A DNA stretch of 64,000 nt from Chitinophaga sancti (GTDB taxonomy: Bacteria > Bacteroidota > Bacteroidia > Chitinophagales > Chitinophagaceae). Made by a program: the position numbers and the translations under genes. Of this stretch, positions 8,663 to 17,362 are shown one piece after another (the stretch's first letter is position 1; the number at the start of each line of letters is the position of its first letter). The stretch lies in NCBI RefSeq assembly GCF_034087045.1, contig NZ_CP139247.1, forward strand, positions 4,490,001 through 4,554,000, given 5' to 3'. The notes beneath the pieces were generated by a model. The model searched no databases. It was not told the origin of the DNA and saw nothing but the letters and a program-made list of their open reading frames with translations.

Positions 8663-9385
8663 ATGCCGGTATTAGTAACAATATGTGCCCGGGGTGGATC
8701 CAAAGGAGTACCGGGCAAGAATATCAAGCCCTTGGGTGGCAGGCCGCTGATAGATTATTCTATTAAAATGGCGCAGGCGTTTGTAGCAAAATACGATGGA
8801 GTGATCGCATTGTCTACAGACGATGAAGGTATCATTCGCGTAGCTGCGGAGTGTGGTATTACTACCAATTACAAGCGCCCGGCTGAGCTGGCATCTGATA
8901 CTGCCGGTAAAGTTGATGCCATTGCCGACCTCTTGTTTTTTGAGGAAGGACAGCGCAATAAAAAATTCGAATACCTGCTGGACCTGGATGTGACGTCTCC
9001 TTTCCGTACCATGGAAGACCTTGAAACAGCCTTCCAGGCTTTCAAAGCGGATGAAAACGCGCTCACTTTATTTTCCGTAAGTAAAGCGGGGCGTAATCCA
9101 TATTTTAATATGGTGGAACAAAAGGAAAATGGATTCTTTGGCGTAGTAAAACCTGCAGGCAGTGGCTTTTTGAGCCGTCAGGCATCTCCCCAGGTTTATG
9201 ATATCAATGGATCCTTTTATTACTACAGACGTTCATTTTTTGATATGGGTACAAACAAGGTGATTACAGAAAGGTCTATGATATACGATATGCCTCATAT
9301 TTGTTTCGATGTGGATCATCAGATCGATTTCGACTTTATGGAGTATCTGGTAAATAATGGGAAGGTTGGCATTGAATTACTTTAA
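8663..9385 (+). CDS. legF: LegF/NeuA-type CMP-nonulosonate cytidylyltransferase
   Basis: The 240-residue protein has the acylneuraminate cytidylyltransferase signature at its N-terminus (ICARGGSKGVPGKNIKPLGG, residues about 7-26), where the Arg and Lys bind CTP. It also has the ALSTDDEGI and DLDVTSPFRT segments that line the active site. The enzyme activates the free nonulosonic acid with CTP to give the CMP sugar used by sialyltransferase-type enzymes, completing the pathway begun at legB. It starts 3 nt after ptmE and is followed after 3 nt by the sialidase-like lipoprotein. Chain length is normal. NeuA and LegF cannot be separated reliably by sequence alone; the LegF call comes from context. 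Confidence 0.88.
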   Translation: MPVLVTICARGGSKGVPGKNIKPLGGRPLIDYSIKMAQAFVAKYDGVIALSTDDEGIIRVAAECGITTNYKRPAELASDTAGKVDAIADLLFFEEGQRNKKFEYLLDLDVTSPFRTMEDLETAFQAFKADENALTLFSVSKAGRNPYFNMVEQKENGFFGVVKPAGSGFLSRQASPQVYDINGSFYYYRRSFFDMGTNKVITERSMIYDMPHICFDVDHQIDFDFMEYLVNNGKVGIELL

Positions 9386-9388
9386 CAG

Positions 9389-10585
9389 GTGAAAACAATA
9401 CATTATCTCTTACATATGTTCCGTATATGTTGCGTAATTATGCTAATCGCGCTGGCAGGTTGTAAAAAGTCGGGTAATCTGGTAACCTATGACGACCGGC
9501 TTAAACTGATTGACGACAACAGCATTGTTGTGGTGAATGACGATGCCGAAGAGCAGCGCAAATCAGAAGCACTTGTATTCAAAAAGGATGTGCTGATGGC
9601 TAATTCCCAGTTCCCGGGCGGTTTTGGCTATCCTGAGTTACTGATCACCCAAAGTGGCCATTGGATCCTGTCAGCCGTAGGCCATTCCGTAGGTCTGATC
9701 GATACGGATAGCGCAACGATTGCGCTCGCGTCCAGTTACGACCTGGGCGAGACCTGGACCCTGGATTCTACGCTACAGGAAAAGGTGGGCGAAATTAATA
9801 TTTCCATGCCCAATATGCTGGATGTAGGGAATAATAAAAGATTGCTGGTGTTCCTGGCCAAAAATTCCTCTTCAGACATAAATTTGTATGTGAAAGCCAG
9901 CAATGACGGAGGCGAAACCTGGCAGCCGCTGATAAATATCAATCCGCTTCATGACGGTTACAACGTTATTAGCAATTCCAAACTGATACAATTGAAATCT
10001 GGCCGGCTGTTGCTACCGGTTGCCTTTGCACCTGAAATTTATAAGTATTATAACCAAACGACCATGTTCTGTTATTATAGTGATGATTATGGTCTGACCT
10101 GGCAAAAAAGCAGAGTCTATGGGGCCAGTGTGCCGCTGCAGGAACCTTGTGTAACAGAGCTGGGCAATGGCAAACTACTTATGGCCATCAGGAGTACAGC
10201 GGGTGGCGTATTGTTCTCTACCAGCAGTGATCAGGGCATTAGCTGGTCTGACATATCCAAATCTGCGATAAATACGCCGGAAGCACCGGAAACAATAGTC
10301 TATTCTCCGACCTATAATTGCCTGTTTATGGTATGGAACAATGCCACCTACGATCCGGCAATTTTTGATAAACGGAATCCATTGACATTGGCAGTAAGTT
10401 TTGATAATGGCAAAACCTGGGAAAAGAAAATTGATCTCGAAAATACAACTGGCTACTCGTACAGTTATCCATCTGTGAAGATTGCCGGCAAGCAGCTCAT
10501 TATTACATACAACAAATACAACAAGGCAGGGGCTTTACCCCGCATCGCACTTGCAAAGGTGGATATAGAAAAATTAATTAAATGA
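9389..10585 (+). CDS. Asp-box (BNR) sialidase-like lipoprotein within the nonulosonate operon
   Basis: The 398-residue protein starts with a lipoprotein signal peptide ending in LIALAGC, so the mature protein should be anchored by a lipidated cysteine near residue 25. Five Asp-box motifs of the S-x-D-x-G-x-T/S-W type follow at about residues 116, 171, 231, 280 and 337: SYDLGETW, SNDGGETW, SDDYGLTW, SSDQGISW and SFDNGKTW. Their ~55-residue spacing fits a six-bladed beta-propeller of the sialidase superfamily. The segment QEPCVTELGNGKLLMAIR resembles the conserved Glu and Arg region of exo-alpha-sialidases. The usual N-terminal R-I-P arginine is not obvious; the equivalent place reads FGYPELL. 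It could be a nonulosonate hydrolase, a trans-glycosidase or a binding protein. GTG 9389 is the start used; ATG 9416 is also possible. Its stop overlaps the wzx start. Confidence 0.8.
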   Translation: MKTIHYLLHMFRICCVIMLIALAGCKKSGNLVTYDDRLKLIDDNSIVVVNDDAEEQRKSEALVFKKDVLMANSQFPGGFGYPELLITQSGHWILSAVGHSVGLIDTDSATIALASSYDLGETWTLDSTLQEKVGEINISMPNMLDVGNNKRLLVFLAKNSSSDINLYVKASNDGGETWQPLININPLHDGYNVISNSKLIQLKSGRLLLPVAFAPEIYKYYNQTTMFCYYSDDYGLTWQKSRVYGASVPLQEPCVTELGNGKLLMAIRSTAGGVLFSTSSDQGISWSDISKSAINTPEAPETIVYSPTYNCLFMVWNNATYDPAIFDKRNPLTLAVSFDNGKTWEKKIDLENTTGYSYSYPSVKIAGKQLIITYNKYNKAGALPRIALAKVDIEKLIK

Positions 10586-11859
10586 ACCTCCGGCAGATCT
10601 TACAACACCCTCTTCTGAAAGGAGGCCTGATTTACGCGCTCACAGATGCCATCAACAAAGCGGTACCATTCCTGATATTGCCTTTGCTGACCTTTTATCT
10701 GACTCCTTCGGATTATGGAGTGGTGGCTAATTATACTGTATATACTTCCATCTTATTGGTCTTTGCCGGAATTAACTTACATGGTACTATTTCTGTAAAC
10801 TTTTATAAGTTCGACAAGGAACAGGTTGCCAGTTATATTTACAACCTTTGTCTTATCCTCGCAGTTTCTACCGTGATCTGTTTTGTAGCGATTGCTTTAG
10901 GAGGCGATCTGATCAGGGGATTTTTGCCAATTAATAATTTTTATCTGCTGATGGGTGTGATGATCACACTCGCACAGGTGATTACACTGTTTAACATGGA
11001 GCTGTGGCGACTCGAAGAAAAGCCACTTAGCTTTGGTGTATACCAGATCACACAGACCTTGCTGAACTTTTTGCTTACGCTGGTATTTGTGATCAGTCTG
11101 AAGTATAGGTGGGAGGGGCGTGTATGGGCAATTGCGTTGTCTACATTTGTATACGGAATATTCAGTCTCGGTTTTATCTGGCGAAGGGGATATCTGAAGC
11201 CGGTTTATAATAAGGCTTATATTAAAGATGCGCTGGGTTTCGGTTTGCCATTGCTGCCGCATGCTATGAGTATATGGGTACGAACCGGTATTGACAGAGT
11301 TTTCCTGACGAAATTTTATGGTACAGAAGCGACAGGTTTGTATGCTACCGGTTTTCAGTTTGGTTTGTTGTTGTCCTTCATGAACCTTGCTTTTAACAAT
11401 GCTTACATTCCTTATCTCTATAAAAACCTGGGTAGGGAAAACAATGAACCGCTTAAGCGGAAGCTGGTATTCTTTACCTATGCTTATGGTGTGGTTCAGG
11501 TAGTGCTTGCCCTGATCCTCATTGTGGTATCTTATTTTATAGTCGATCATTTTCTGTCAAAGAGTTATATCGAAGCCAGGGATTTCATCAGCTGGTCTAT
11601 GTTTACCCAGGTATTCCAGGGTATGTACCTGATGGTAGCCTGTTATTATTTCTATGCGAAGAAGACAAAGCAGTTGGCGTATATTACGTTTTCCGCTGCG
11701 CTGGTGCAGGTAGGTACTTCGTATTATTTTATCCGTCATTACGGTCCTATCGGGGCTGCGTATTCTGCTACAATTATTGCGGTGATCACATTTGTGGCAG
11801 TATTGATATTTTCGAATAAGGTATATAGGATGCCTTGGTTAAAGCCGTCATTAAAATGA
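10582..11859 (+). CDS. wzx: Wzx-type oligosaccharide flippase
   Basis: The 425-residue protein is almost entirely hydrophobic, with about 12-14 predicted transmembrane helices. It has the N-terminal style of the polysaccharide transporter (PST/MATE-like) family: LKGGLIYALTDAINKAVPFLILPLLTFYLTPSDYGVV. These proteins flip undecaprenyl-diphosphate-linked repeat units from the cytoplasmic to the periplasmic face of the inner membrane. It is translationally coupled to the sialidase-like lipoprotein before it and to the glycosyltransferase after it, both by ATGA overlaps. Together with Wzy, Wzc and Wza homologues it indicates a Wzx/Wzy-dependent polymer. Substrate is inferred to be the nonulosonate-containing repeat unit. 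Confidence 0.9.
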   Translation: MNLRQILQHPLLKGGLIYALTDAINKAVPFLILPLLTFYLTPSDYGVVANYTVYTSILLVFAGINLHGTISVNFYKFDKEQVASYIYNLCLILAVSTVICFVAIALGGDLIRGFLPINNFYLLMGVMITLAQVITLFNMELWRLEEKPLSFGVYQITQTLLNFLLTLVFVISLKYRWEGRVWAIALSTFVYGIFSLGFIWRRGYLKPVYNKAYIKDALGFGLPLLPHAMSIWVRTGIDRVFLTKFYGTEATGLYATGFQFGLLLSFMNLAFNNAYIPYLYKNLGRENNEPLKRKLVFFTYAYGVVQVVLALILIVVSYFIVDHFLSKSYIEARDFISWSMFTQVFQGMYLMVACYYFYAKKTKQLAYITFSAALVQVGTSYYFIRHYGPIGAAYSATIIAVITFVAVLIFSNKVYRMPWLKPSLK

Positions 11860-12812
11860 AAGCAGTATATGTAATTGTCTGCACGAAACCGTTACAATGG
11901 TTCAATGCGCTGAATATAGATTTTCCCGGGCAGGAAGATCGTATTCTGATTGTGGTAAACTCTTTCAAAGACGCTGTGATATTTTATAACAGGGTAAAAG
12001 AATATGATGCGACATGGTCAGATGTGATCTTCGGACAAACGAGGGAGGATTCATATGCCCTGGTAAAACAGTTGGCTTCTCAATATACAATTGAACGGTT
12101 ATATGTAGATTGCGATTACGGCAGCATTGGTGGAGCGTATGCAAAACTGCCTGTAAGTAATCTGTATGTAATAGAGGAAGGCCTTGGACCCTATGTGGAT
12201 AAGGTAAAAAAGGGAACCCCTAAACGATTGATCTTTAAGCTGAAAGGTTGGGGCGCCTTCTTGGGTGGCAATAGCCATACGAAAGGAATTTACCTATACA
12301 ATCATTCCTATTACAGGCATGTACATAAGGGATATAAGAAAGAGATTCTTTCTTTCAGAACCGATTTCTTTAGTGCGCTGGCAGCCCGCCGGGAATTGCT
12401 GGAAAAGGTAGCGGGGCTGGAACTGCCTGCTGGCGTTCAGGGAGGCAAAAAGGTGGCATTTTATTTGACCGCCTACAGTATTAATCCTGATGTGATTAAA
12501 TTTCTTACGGAAAACATAGATCAATTCGATAATATTATAATAAAAATACACCCGCATCTGGCCAATAACTTCAGGATTGAAGATCATACAGACAAGATCC
12601 CTGCAGAAAAGCTGACAGTAATGTCAAACAGTGTACTGGCTGAAATAATCATCAGCCGGCTGGCGGAAGGCAATGAACTAACGGTGGTACACGAAAGTAG
12701 TACGACCTGTCTGTATGTGGATGAAAATTCCATGAAGGTGATCAATATGGGCAAGGTGTTACAGGAAGAATTTGGTACATTCAGAAAGATGTACCTGGAA
12801 AATTTTGCGTAA
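11856..12812 (+). CDS. Putative nonulosonate transferase with sialyltransferase motifs
   Basis: The 318-residue protein has no standard GT2 or GT4 signature. It carries the three short motifs shared by bacterial sialyltransferase families (such as GT38, GT52 and GT80), in the right order. Glu107-Glu108-Gly109 lies in VIEEGLG, the D/E-D/E-G motif. His232-Pro233 lies in IKIHPHL, the HP motif. Ser281-Ser282 lies in VVHESSTTCLYV, the S/SS motif. In those families the first acidic motif supplies the catalytic base and the HP motif contacts the CMP phosphate. It follows a CMP-nonulosonate pathway directly, so transfer of legionaminic acid to the growing repeat unit is a reasonable inference. The ATG at 11856 overlaps the wzx stop. 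Overall similarity to named sialyltransferases is too low for me to give a family number. Confidence 0.62.
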   Translation: MKAVYVIVCTKPLQWFNALNIDFPGQEDRILIVVNSFKDAVIFYNRVKEYDATWSDVIFGQTREDSYALVKQLASQYTIERLYVDCDYGSIGGAYAKLPVSNLYVIEEGLGPYVDKVKKGTPKRLIFKLKGWGAFLGGNSHTKGIYLYNHSYYRHVHKGYKKEILSFRTDFFSALAARRELLEKVAGLELPAGVQGGKKVAFYLTAYSINPDVIKFLTENIDQFDNIIIKIHPHLANNFRIEDHTDKIPAEKLTVMSNSVLAEIIISRLAEGNELTVVHESSTTCLYVDENSMKVINMGKVLQEEFGTFRKMYLENFA

Positions 12813-12819
12813 AACTGGA

Positions 12820-14256
12820 ATGAAAGAAAGGAAGACATATATACTGGTAGGATTTATTCTCTTACTCTACGTAGTAATCATTTTGCAGAATGACAACACG
12901 CATGCTGTGTCATTGCTGAACCTGCTGACTTTTGGTGCGATTGTTTTAATCTCGGCTATTGGGGTGTTTGAAGATCAGTACCCTTATTCGATGAAGAAGT
13001 TCTTCTGGATCTTCAACCTGGTATTCCTGGGTTATATTCCTACAATGCAATACCTGAACAACCGATATCCCTGGATAGGTGAGAAGTTGAGCGACGACCT
13101 GGTATTGAAAGTGAATATTCTGGTGATTATCTGTCTGCTGCTGTTCAGGTTCTTTTATAAGTATTTCTCCGGTAAAACTATTACCAGGCAACCTACAGAG
13201 AAGGTGGCTGATGATGTGAGCAAATCCCGTTATTACTGGATTGGCGGAACCCTGTTCTTTGTTTTTTGTGCGCTGATTATAGCCAGGTCCGGAGGTATTG
13301 TATTTGTGCGTTCTGATCTGATCAGTGCTACATCGGATAATGCGGGCAATACCACTGAGAACCTTTTGGTAGATAAAGTGGCCAGGTCCTGGATGTTGAT
13401 CTATGCTATTATTACAATTCAATTATATAAATACAAGCGTGTTTCCCTGTTCTGGTTGGTGACTATCCTGGCGGCTACTGTGCTGACCAATTTCCCACTT
13501 GCGCTGCCCCGTTATCTGGCCGCTACAATTTATATTGGGCTGGCGCTTACATACAGGCGCTGGTTTAATAATCCGAATCTGTTTCCGATTATAATTATAG
13601 CTTCCCTGTTTTATATATTCCCTATCATGACAGAAGCACGGCATGATTATTTTTCTGTGGAATATGTAGCAAGTAACTTCTCTGAGATTTCTGCCAAAGC
13701 ATATAGCTCCGGTGACTTTGATGCATATACTATGTTGTGTAAGACTGTGGAATATACGGATCTGAGAGGGATCGTATATGGTGAGCAACTTTCCGGCGTA
13801 TTGTTATTCTTTGTTCCCCGTAGTTTCTGGCCCGATAAACCCGTCGGAAGCGGGTATTTTATAGGCCAGAAAAATGGCTTTTATTTCCTGAATGTGTCCT
13901 GTCCTTACCTGGCTGAAGGATACCTGAATTTTGGTATCCCAGGCGCTTTACTCCTGGTTTTATTGTTTGCACTGATCTTTGCAAGATTGGATAAATTTTA
14001 TTGGACAAACGTAAACCGTGGTATTCAATTGAATTTCTGGATATTGATTTATCCAACTTTACTGGGCATGTTCTTCTTCATGATGAGAGGAGATCTGTTG
14101 TCATCCTATGCCTACACTTTTGGTATGGTGGTGACTGCATATCTGGTCTATCTTTTGGTGAAGAAGAAAGCCAAAAAGAAAAAGTTCAGGGTAGGGCAGG
14201 ATGAAAATTTCATGCCTGTCACTAATCAAGAGTTATTCAGATTGTCATCAAATTAA
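12820..14256 (+). CDS. wzy: Wzy-like oligosaccharide repeat-unit polymerase
   Basis: The 478-residue protein is a polytopic membrane protein with roughly 11-13 hydrophobic helices. It has a larger periplasmic-type loop in the second half (RHDYFSVEYVASNF through DLRGIVYGEQLSGVLLFFVPRSFWPDKP). The phrase FFVPRSFWPDKP, followed by a Gly-rich segment, is typical of O-antigen polymerases of the O-Ag/EpsG type. Wzy proteins join repeat units en bloc in the periplasm. It starts 7 nt after the sialyltransferase-like gene. The ATG at 12820 was chosen because the preceding in-frame sequence overlaps that gene. The C-terminus is very basic (KKKAKKKKF), consistent with a cytoplasmic tail. Wzy assignment rests on topology, motif and operon position. 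Confidence 0.8.
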   Translation: MKERKTYILVGFILLLYVVIILQNDNTHAVSLLNLLTFGAIVLISAIGVFEDQYPYSMKKFFWIFNLVFLGYIPTMQYLNNRYPWIGEKLSDDLVLKVNILVIICLLLFRFFYKYFSGKTITRQPTEKVADDVSKSRYYWIGGTLFFVFCALIIARSGGIVFVRSDLISATSDNAGNTTENLLVDKVARSWMLIYAIITIQLYKYKRVSLFWLVTILAATVLTNFPLALPRYLAATIYIGLALTYRRWFNNPNLFPIIIIASLFYIFPIMTEARHDYFSVEYVASNFSEISAKAYSSGDFDAYTMLCKTVEYTDLRGIVYGEQLSGVLLFFVPRSFWPDKPVGSGYFIGQKNGFYFLNVSCPYLAEGYLNFGIPGALLLVLLFALIFARLDKFYWTNVNRGIQLNFWILIYPTLLGMFFFMMRGDLLSSYAYTFGMVVTAYLVYLLVKKKAKKKKFRVGQDENFMPVTNQELFRLSSN

Positions 14257-14266
14257 AACCATTTGT

Positions 14267-16276
14267 ATGAAACTCCTTAATTGGTTATTGTTAGGAATGC
14301 TTATTGCATGCCAGACATCACAGGCGGCAACGGTATATGTATCAGTAAACGGGAATGACAGGAATGCAGGGACTTCCGCAACTGCATCATTGGCTACAGT
14401 AAAGGGCGCTGTCGCAAAGATTCAGCAACTCGGTGGCGGTACCATCAATTTTTTGGCCGGCACATACTACATCGATGCACCGATCAACCTCTCAGGCAGT
14501 ACCAGCATCGTGTTTCAACCTTATAACAATGCGAATGTAATAATATCCGGCGCCAGATTGGTGACCGGCAAACTCAGTAAGAAGGGGAATATCAATATTC
14601 TCACACCTGATGATCCATCCCTGCTGAGAAAAGGAGCGTTACAGTTATTTGCTGGTGAACAACGCCTGAAACAGGCAGAGTCACCGAATGACGACAACTA
14701 CTTTTATATTAAAAGTGTAACGGAAGATGCCAGCGGTAAGAAAACTGTGAATCTGGATACGGCTGCCAATAACCTGGGCAGTATATTAAAGTCGACTGAT
14801 GGTGCTACCGTAAAGGTGTATACGAAATGGAACTTTACACAGTACCCCATTACATCTGCAGCTGGCAAGAGTTTTACTTCGACAGGAATGGCTATCTCTA
14901 AGTTCACGCCCTGGAACTCAGGTACCCGCGTGAAAATTGTCAACACTTTGGCGGCACTGGATGATGATGGTGAATTTTATACAGATGGTAAAACCATTAG
15001 CTTTATAGCATCTGGCACACAGATATATGCACCCACCACCGATGTATTGTTCAACATTACCGGTAGTGGTATCTCCTTCAAAAACCTGCACTTCAAATAT
15101 TCCGGTTGTGTATTGCCTGATAAGGGTTTTGATCCTCAGCAGGCAGCGGCTGCATATCAGGCGGCTATCCAGGCGGACAATGCCAGCAACCTAACTTTTG
15201 ACGGGTGTTCCTTTGAACACTTTGGTTATAATGTGATGTGGTTCAGGAATAATGTTCATCATGTTATAGTGAGCAACTGCCTGTTTAGCGACATGGGTAT
15301 GGGGGCAGTGAAATCAGGTAATTATACTGCTGTTAGCGATCCTTCGCAGCTGACTTCTGATATCAAAATTACAAACAATATCATCAAAACAGGTGGCAGA
15401 TTGAACCCGGCGGCTCCAGGTATCACTTCTTTCAATGTCAGTGACCTGACCATTTCCAACAACGATATCAGTGATATGTTTTACTCCGGCATATCTACAG
15501 GTTGGACCTGGGGGTTCAAAACGACGCTGAACAAAAATATAACCATCAGCAATAACGTCATTCACGAAATAGGACAGGGCGTGATGGATGACCTGGGTGG
15601 CATCTACACGCTGGGACTCAATGCTAACTCTTCTATTACGCACAATGTAGTGTACGATATTCTCTGCTACCGATATGGTGGCTGGGGCATTTACCTTGAT
15701 CAGGGTTCATCAGACTTCACCATCCAGAATAATATCGTGTACAACACGAATTCAGGTGGTTTCTTCCTAAGCCAGGGACGTGACAATAAAGTGCACAATA
15801 ACATTTTTGCCAATGGCCGCAGTTACCAGATGAAGATCGGGGCATTTGATGGCAAGTCTGTAAACAATACCATTACCAAGAATATTATCGTAGGTGATGG
15901 CAGTTCAAACTGGCTGGATGGGTATTGGAGCAAAATGGCGATCAACCTGGACAGTAATGTGTACTGCTCTAATGCACAAAACGTGCAGAAGATCTTTGCG
16001 AACGGTGATCTGAACTATTGGCGCAAACTCTCTAACAAAGACAAAAATTCGGTAGTGGTAGCTAATACAAAGGTGGAAGATGAGGATGTAAAAAGTCAGT
16101 CATTCGTCAACAATAGTCTGAAGCAACAGATCGGATTTAAGAATATAGATGTACAGAATGCAGGTGTGACTGCTGAAAACAGCTATAAGAACACTGCTAA
16201 TATTAAAAGGACCAGTGAAGTATACTGGAAAAGCCTGAATAAGCATAAGTTTGATCCCAATCAAAACGGGAATTAA
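14267..16276 (+). CDS. Exported right-handed parallel beta-helix protein (lyase-like)
   Basis: The 669-residue protein has an N-terminal signal peptide (MKLLNWLLLGMLIACQTSQA). The LIAC tetrad could also serve as a lipobox, so it is either periplasmic/secreted or a lipoprotein. The first mature residues (VYVSVNGNDRNAGTSATASLATVKGAV) are the start seen in many right-handed beta-helix (PbH1) proteins. From about residue 250 onward there are repeated Asn-rich coils such as ITNNIIKTGG, ISNNDISDMFYSGIS, ISNNVIHEIGQGV and IQNNIVYNTNSGG. Such folds occur in polysaccharide lyases, epimerases and hydrolases. Lying between the polymerase and GT genes, it probably cuts or modifies the same polymer in the periplasm; the reaction is unknown. 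The start at 14267 begins the signal peptide and lies 10 nt after wzy. Confidence 0.75.
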   Translation: MKLLNWLLLGMLIACQTSQAATVYVSVNGNDRNAGTSATASLATVKGAVAKIQQLGGGTINFLAGTYYIDAPINLSGSTSIVFQPYNNANVIISGARLVTGKLSKKGNINILTPDDPSLLRKGALQLFAGEQRLKQAESPNDDNYFYIKSVTEDASGKKTVNLDTAANNLGSILKSTDGATVKVYTKWNFTQYPITSAAGKSFTSTGMAISKFTPWNSGTRVKIVNTLAALDDDGEFYTDGKTISFIASGTQIYAPTTDVLFNITGSGISFKNLHFKYSGCVLPDKGFDPQQAAAAYQAAIQADNASNLTFDGCSFEHFGYNVMWFRNNVHHVIVSNCLFSDMGMGAVKSGNYTAVSDPSQLTSDIKITNNIIKTGGRLNPAAPGITSFNVSDLTISNNDISDMFYSGISTGWTWGFKTTLNKNITISNNVIHEIGQGVMDDLGGIYTLGLNANSSITHNVVYDILCYRYGGWGIYLDQGSSDFTIQNNIVYNTNSGGFFLSQGRDNKVHNNIFANGRSYQMKIGAFDGKSVNNTITKNIIVGDGSSNWLDGYWSKMAINLDSNVYCSNAQNVQKIFANGDLNYWRKLSNKDKNSVVVANTKVEDEDVKSQSFVNNSLKQQIGFKNIDVQNAGVTAENSYKNTANIKRTSEVYWKSLNKHKFDPNQNGN

Positions 16277-16281
16277 TAGAC

Positions 16282-17361
16282 ATGAATATAGATTCATTAC
16301 AGGAAAAGAAAAGTTTGATCTTTTTTGGTGAAAAGCCCCCCAGAACAATCCATGGTGCCAGTATTTCAAGTGGTATTAACCTGGCCATGCTGCAGGATTA
16401 TTTCAATATTAAAATAATAGAGGAATTTGCAGATTTGAAATATCATGGGCGTTTTTCACTAAATAAAAGTTTCGTATTCCTGGGTGCGATCAAAGAATTG
16501 CAACAGGCACTTGCCCGCAACACGTACGATTGCTTTTATGGTGTATTATATTTTTCGTCATTTGGCATTATAAAGAATTATCTGGCGCTGTCTTTGTATA
16601 GAAGAGCGAACCCTGCAGGTAAAGTTTACCTGCATATTCATAGAAGTGATTTTGACCGGTTCCATGCATCGAAGCTGAATCGCTTTTTTTTCAGTAAGGT
16701 GCACCGAATGACAGACCGGTTTATTTTGTTATCAGCTCAGCAACAGGATGATTTTCCTGTTGCTGCTGATAAGAAAGTAGTGTTGTTCAATACGATTGAA
16801 CAGGAAGGGATGAGCAAGGTGCACAAAGAGAAGGAGCAGGTTTTACGCTGTATCTACATTGCAAATTACATTGAGGAGAAAGGTGTGGGTGAACTGACGC
16901 GTGTATTTTGCCAGCTGCCAGCAGCCAGTTATTACCTGGATTGCTATGGCAATGTTACTCAGCCAGCTTACTGGGAAATGCTTACAGCTGGTATAGCCGG
17001 ACAGGTGCATATTCAATTACACCAGGCAATTACTGGTGATCAGAAATTCCAGGCCTTGTGCGCCGCAGATGTATTTATTTTCCCTTCTCATAACGAAGGT
17101 ATGCCGCTTGTATTGCTGGAAGCAATGAGTTTAGGATTGCCGGTGATCACCACTTGTGTAGGATATGTGAATGAACTGCTGGGTGATGATTATCCTTTTT
17201 ATTGCGAGCCAAAGAATGAAGCCTCCCTGAAAGATTGTATCGAACGATTTAAAAGGTATGAAGATAAAGCTGGATTGTCTGTTATGTTGCTACAACGGTA
17301 CCAGACTCATTTTTCCAGGCAATCGCACCAACAAAATTTGAAACGTATATTCTCTCTATAA
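16282..17361 (+). CDS. Family 4 glycosyltransferase
   Basis: The 359-residue protein has a GT-B fold pattern with a C-terminal GT4 signature. The stretch FIFPSHNEGMPLVLLEAMSLG contains the E-x7-E motif that positions the nucleotide-sugar donor. It is followed by GLPVITTCVGYVNELL. The N-terminal half is the acceptor-binding domain and includes KVYLHIHRSDFDRF. The enzyme is cytoplasmic and retaining by family rule. Its donor is not evident, but GDP-sugars made by the Gmd branch are candidates. It lies 5 nt after the beta-helix gene and 1 nt before the GT2 gene. It probably adds one sugar to the undecaprenyl-linked repeat unit. Confidence 0.85.
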   Translation: MNIDSLQEKKSLIFFGEKPPRTIHGASISSGINLAMLQDYFNIKIIEEFADLKYHGRFSLNKSFVFLGAIKELQQALARNTYDCFYGVLYFSSFGIIKNYLALSLYRRANPAGKVYLHIHRSDFDRFHASKLNRFFFSKVHRMTDRFILLSAQQQDDFPVAADKKVVLFNTIEQEGMSKVHKEKEQVLRCIYIANYIEEKGVGELTRVFCQLPAASYYLDCYGNVTQPAYWEMLTAGIAGQVHIQLHQAITGDQKFQALCAADVFIFPSHNEGMPLVLLEAMSLGLPVITTCVGYVNELLGDDYPFYCEPKNEASLKDCIERFKRYEDKAGLSVMLLQRYQTHFSRQSHQQNLKRIFSL

Positions 17362-17362
17362 T

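Noticed and set aside
2712..9385. Pseudaminic acid pathway as an alternative reading
   Set aside because: The dehydratase does not read like PseB, and a NeuC-type hydrolysing epimerase is present instead of PseG, together with a PtmE homologue. All favour the legionaminic route.
10897..11550. A 217-codon open frame on the minus strand opposite wzx
   Set aside because: It has no family features, is rich in His/Gln/Cys as expected of an antisense shadow, and lies fully inside a well-supported membrane-protein gene.
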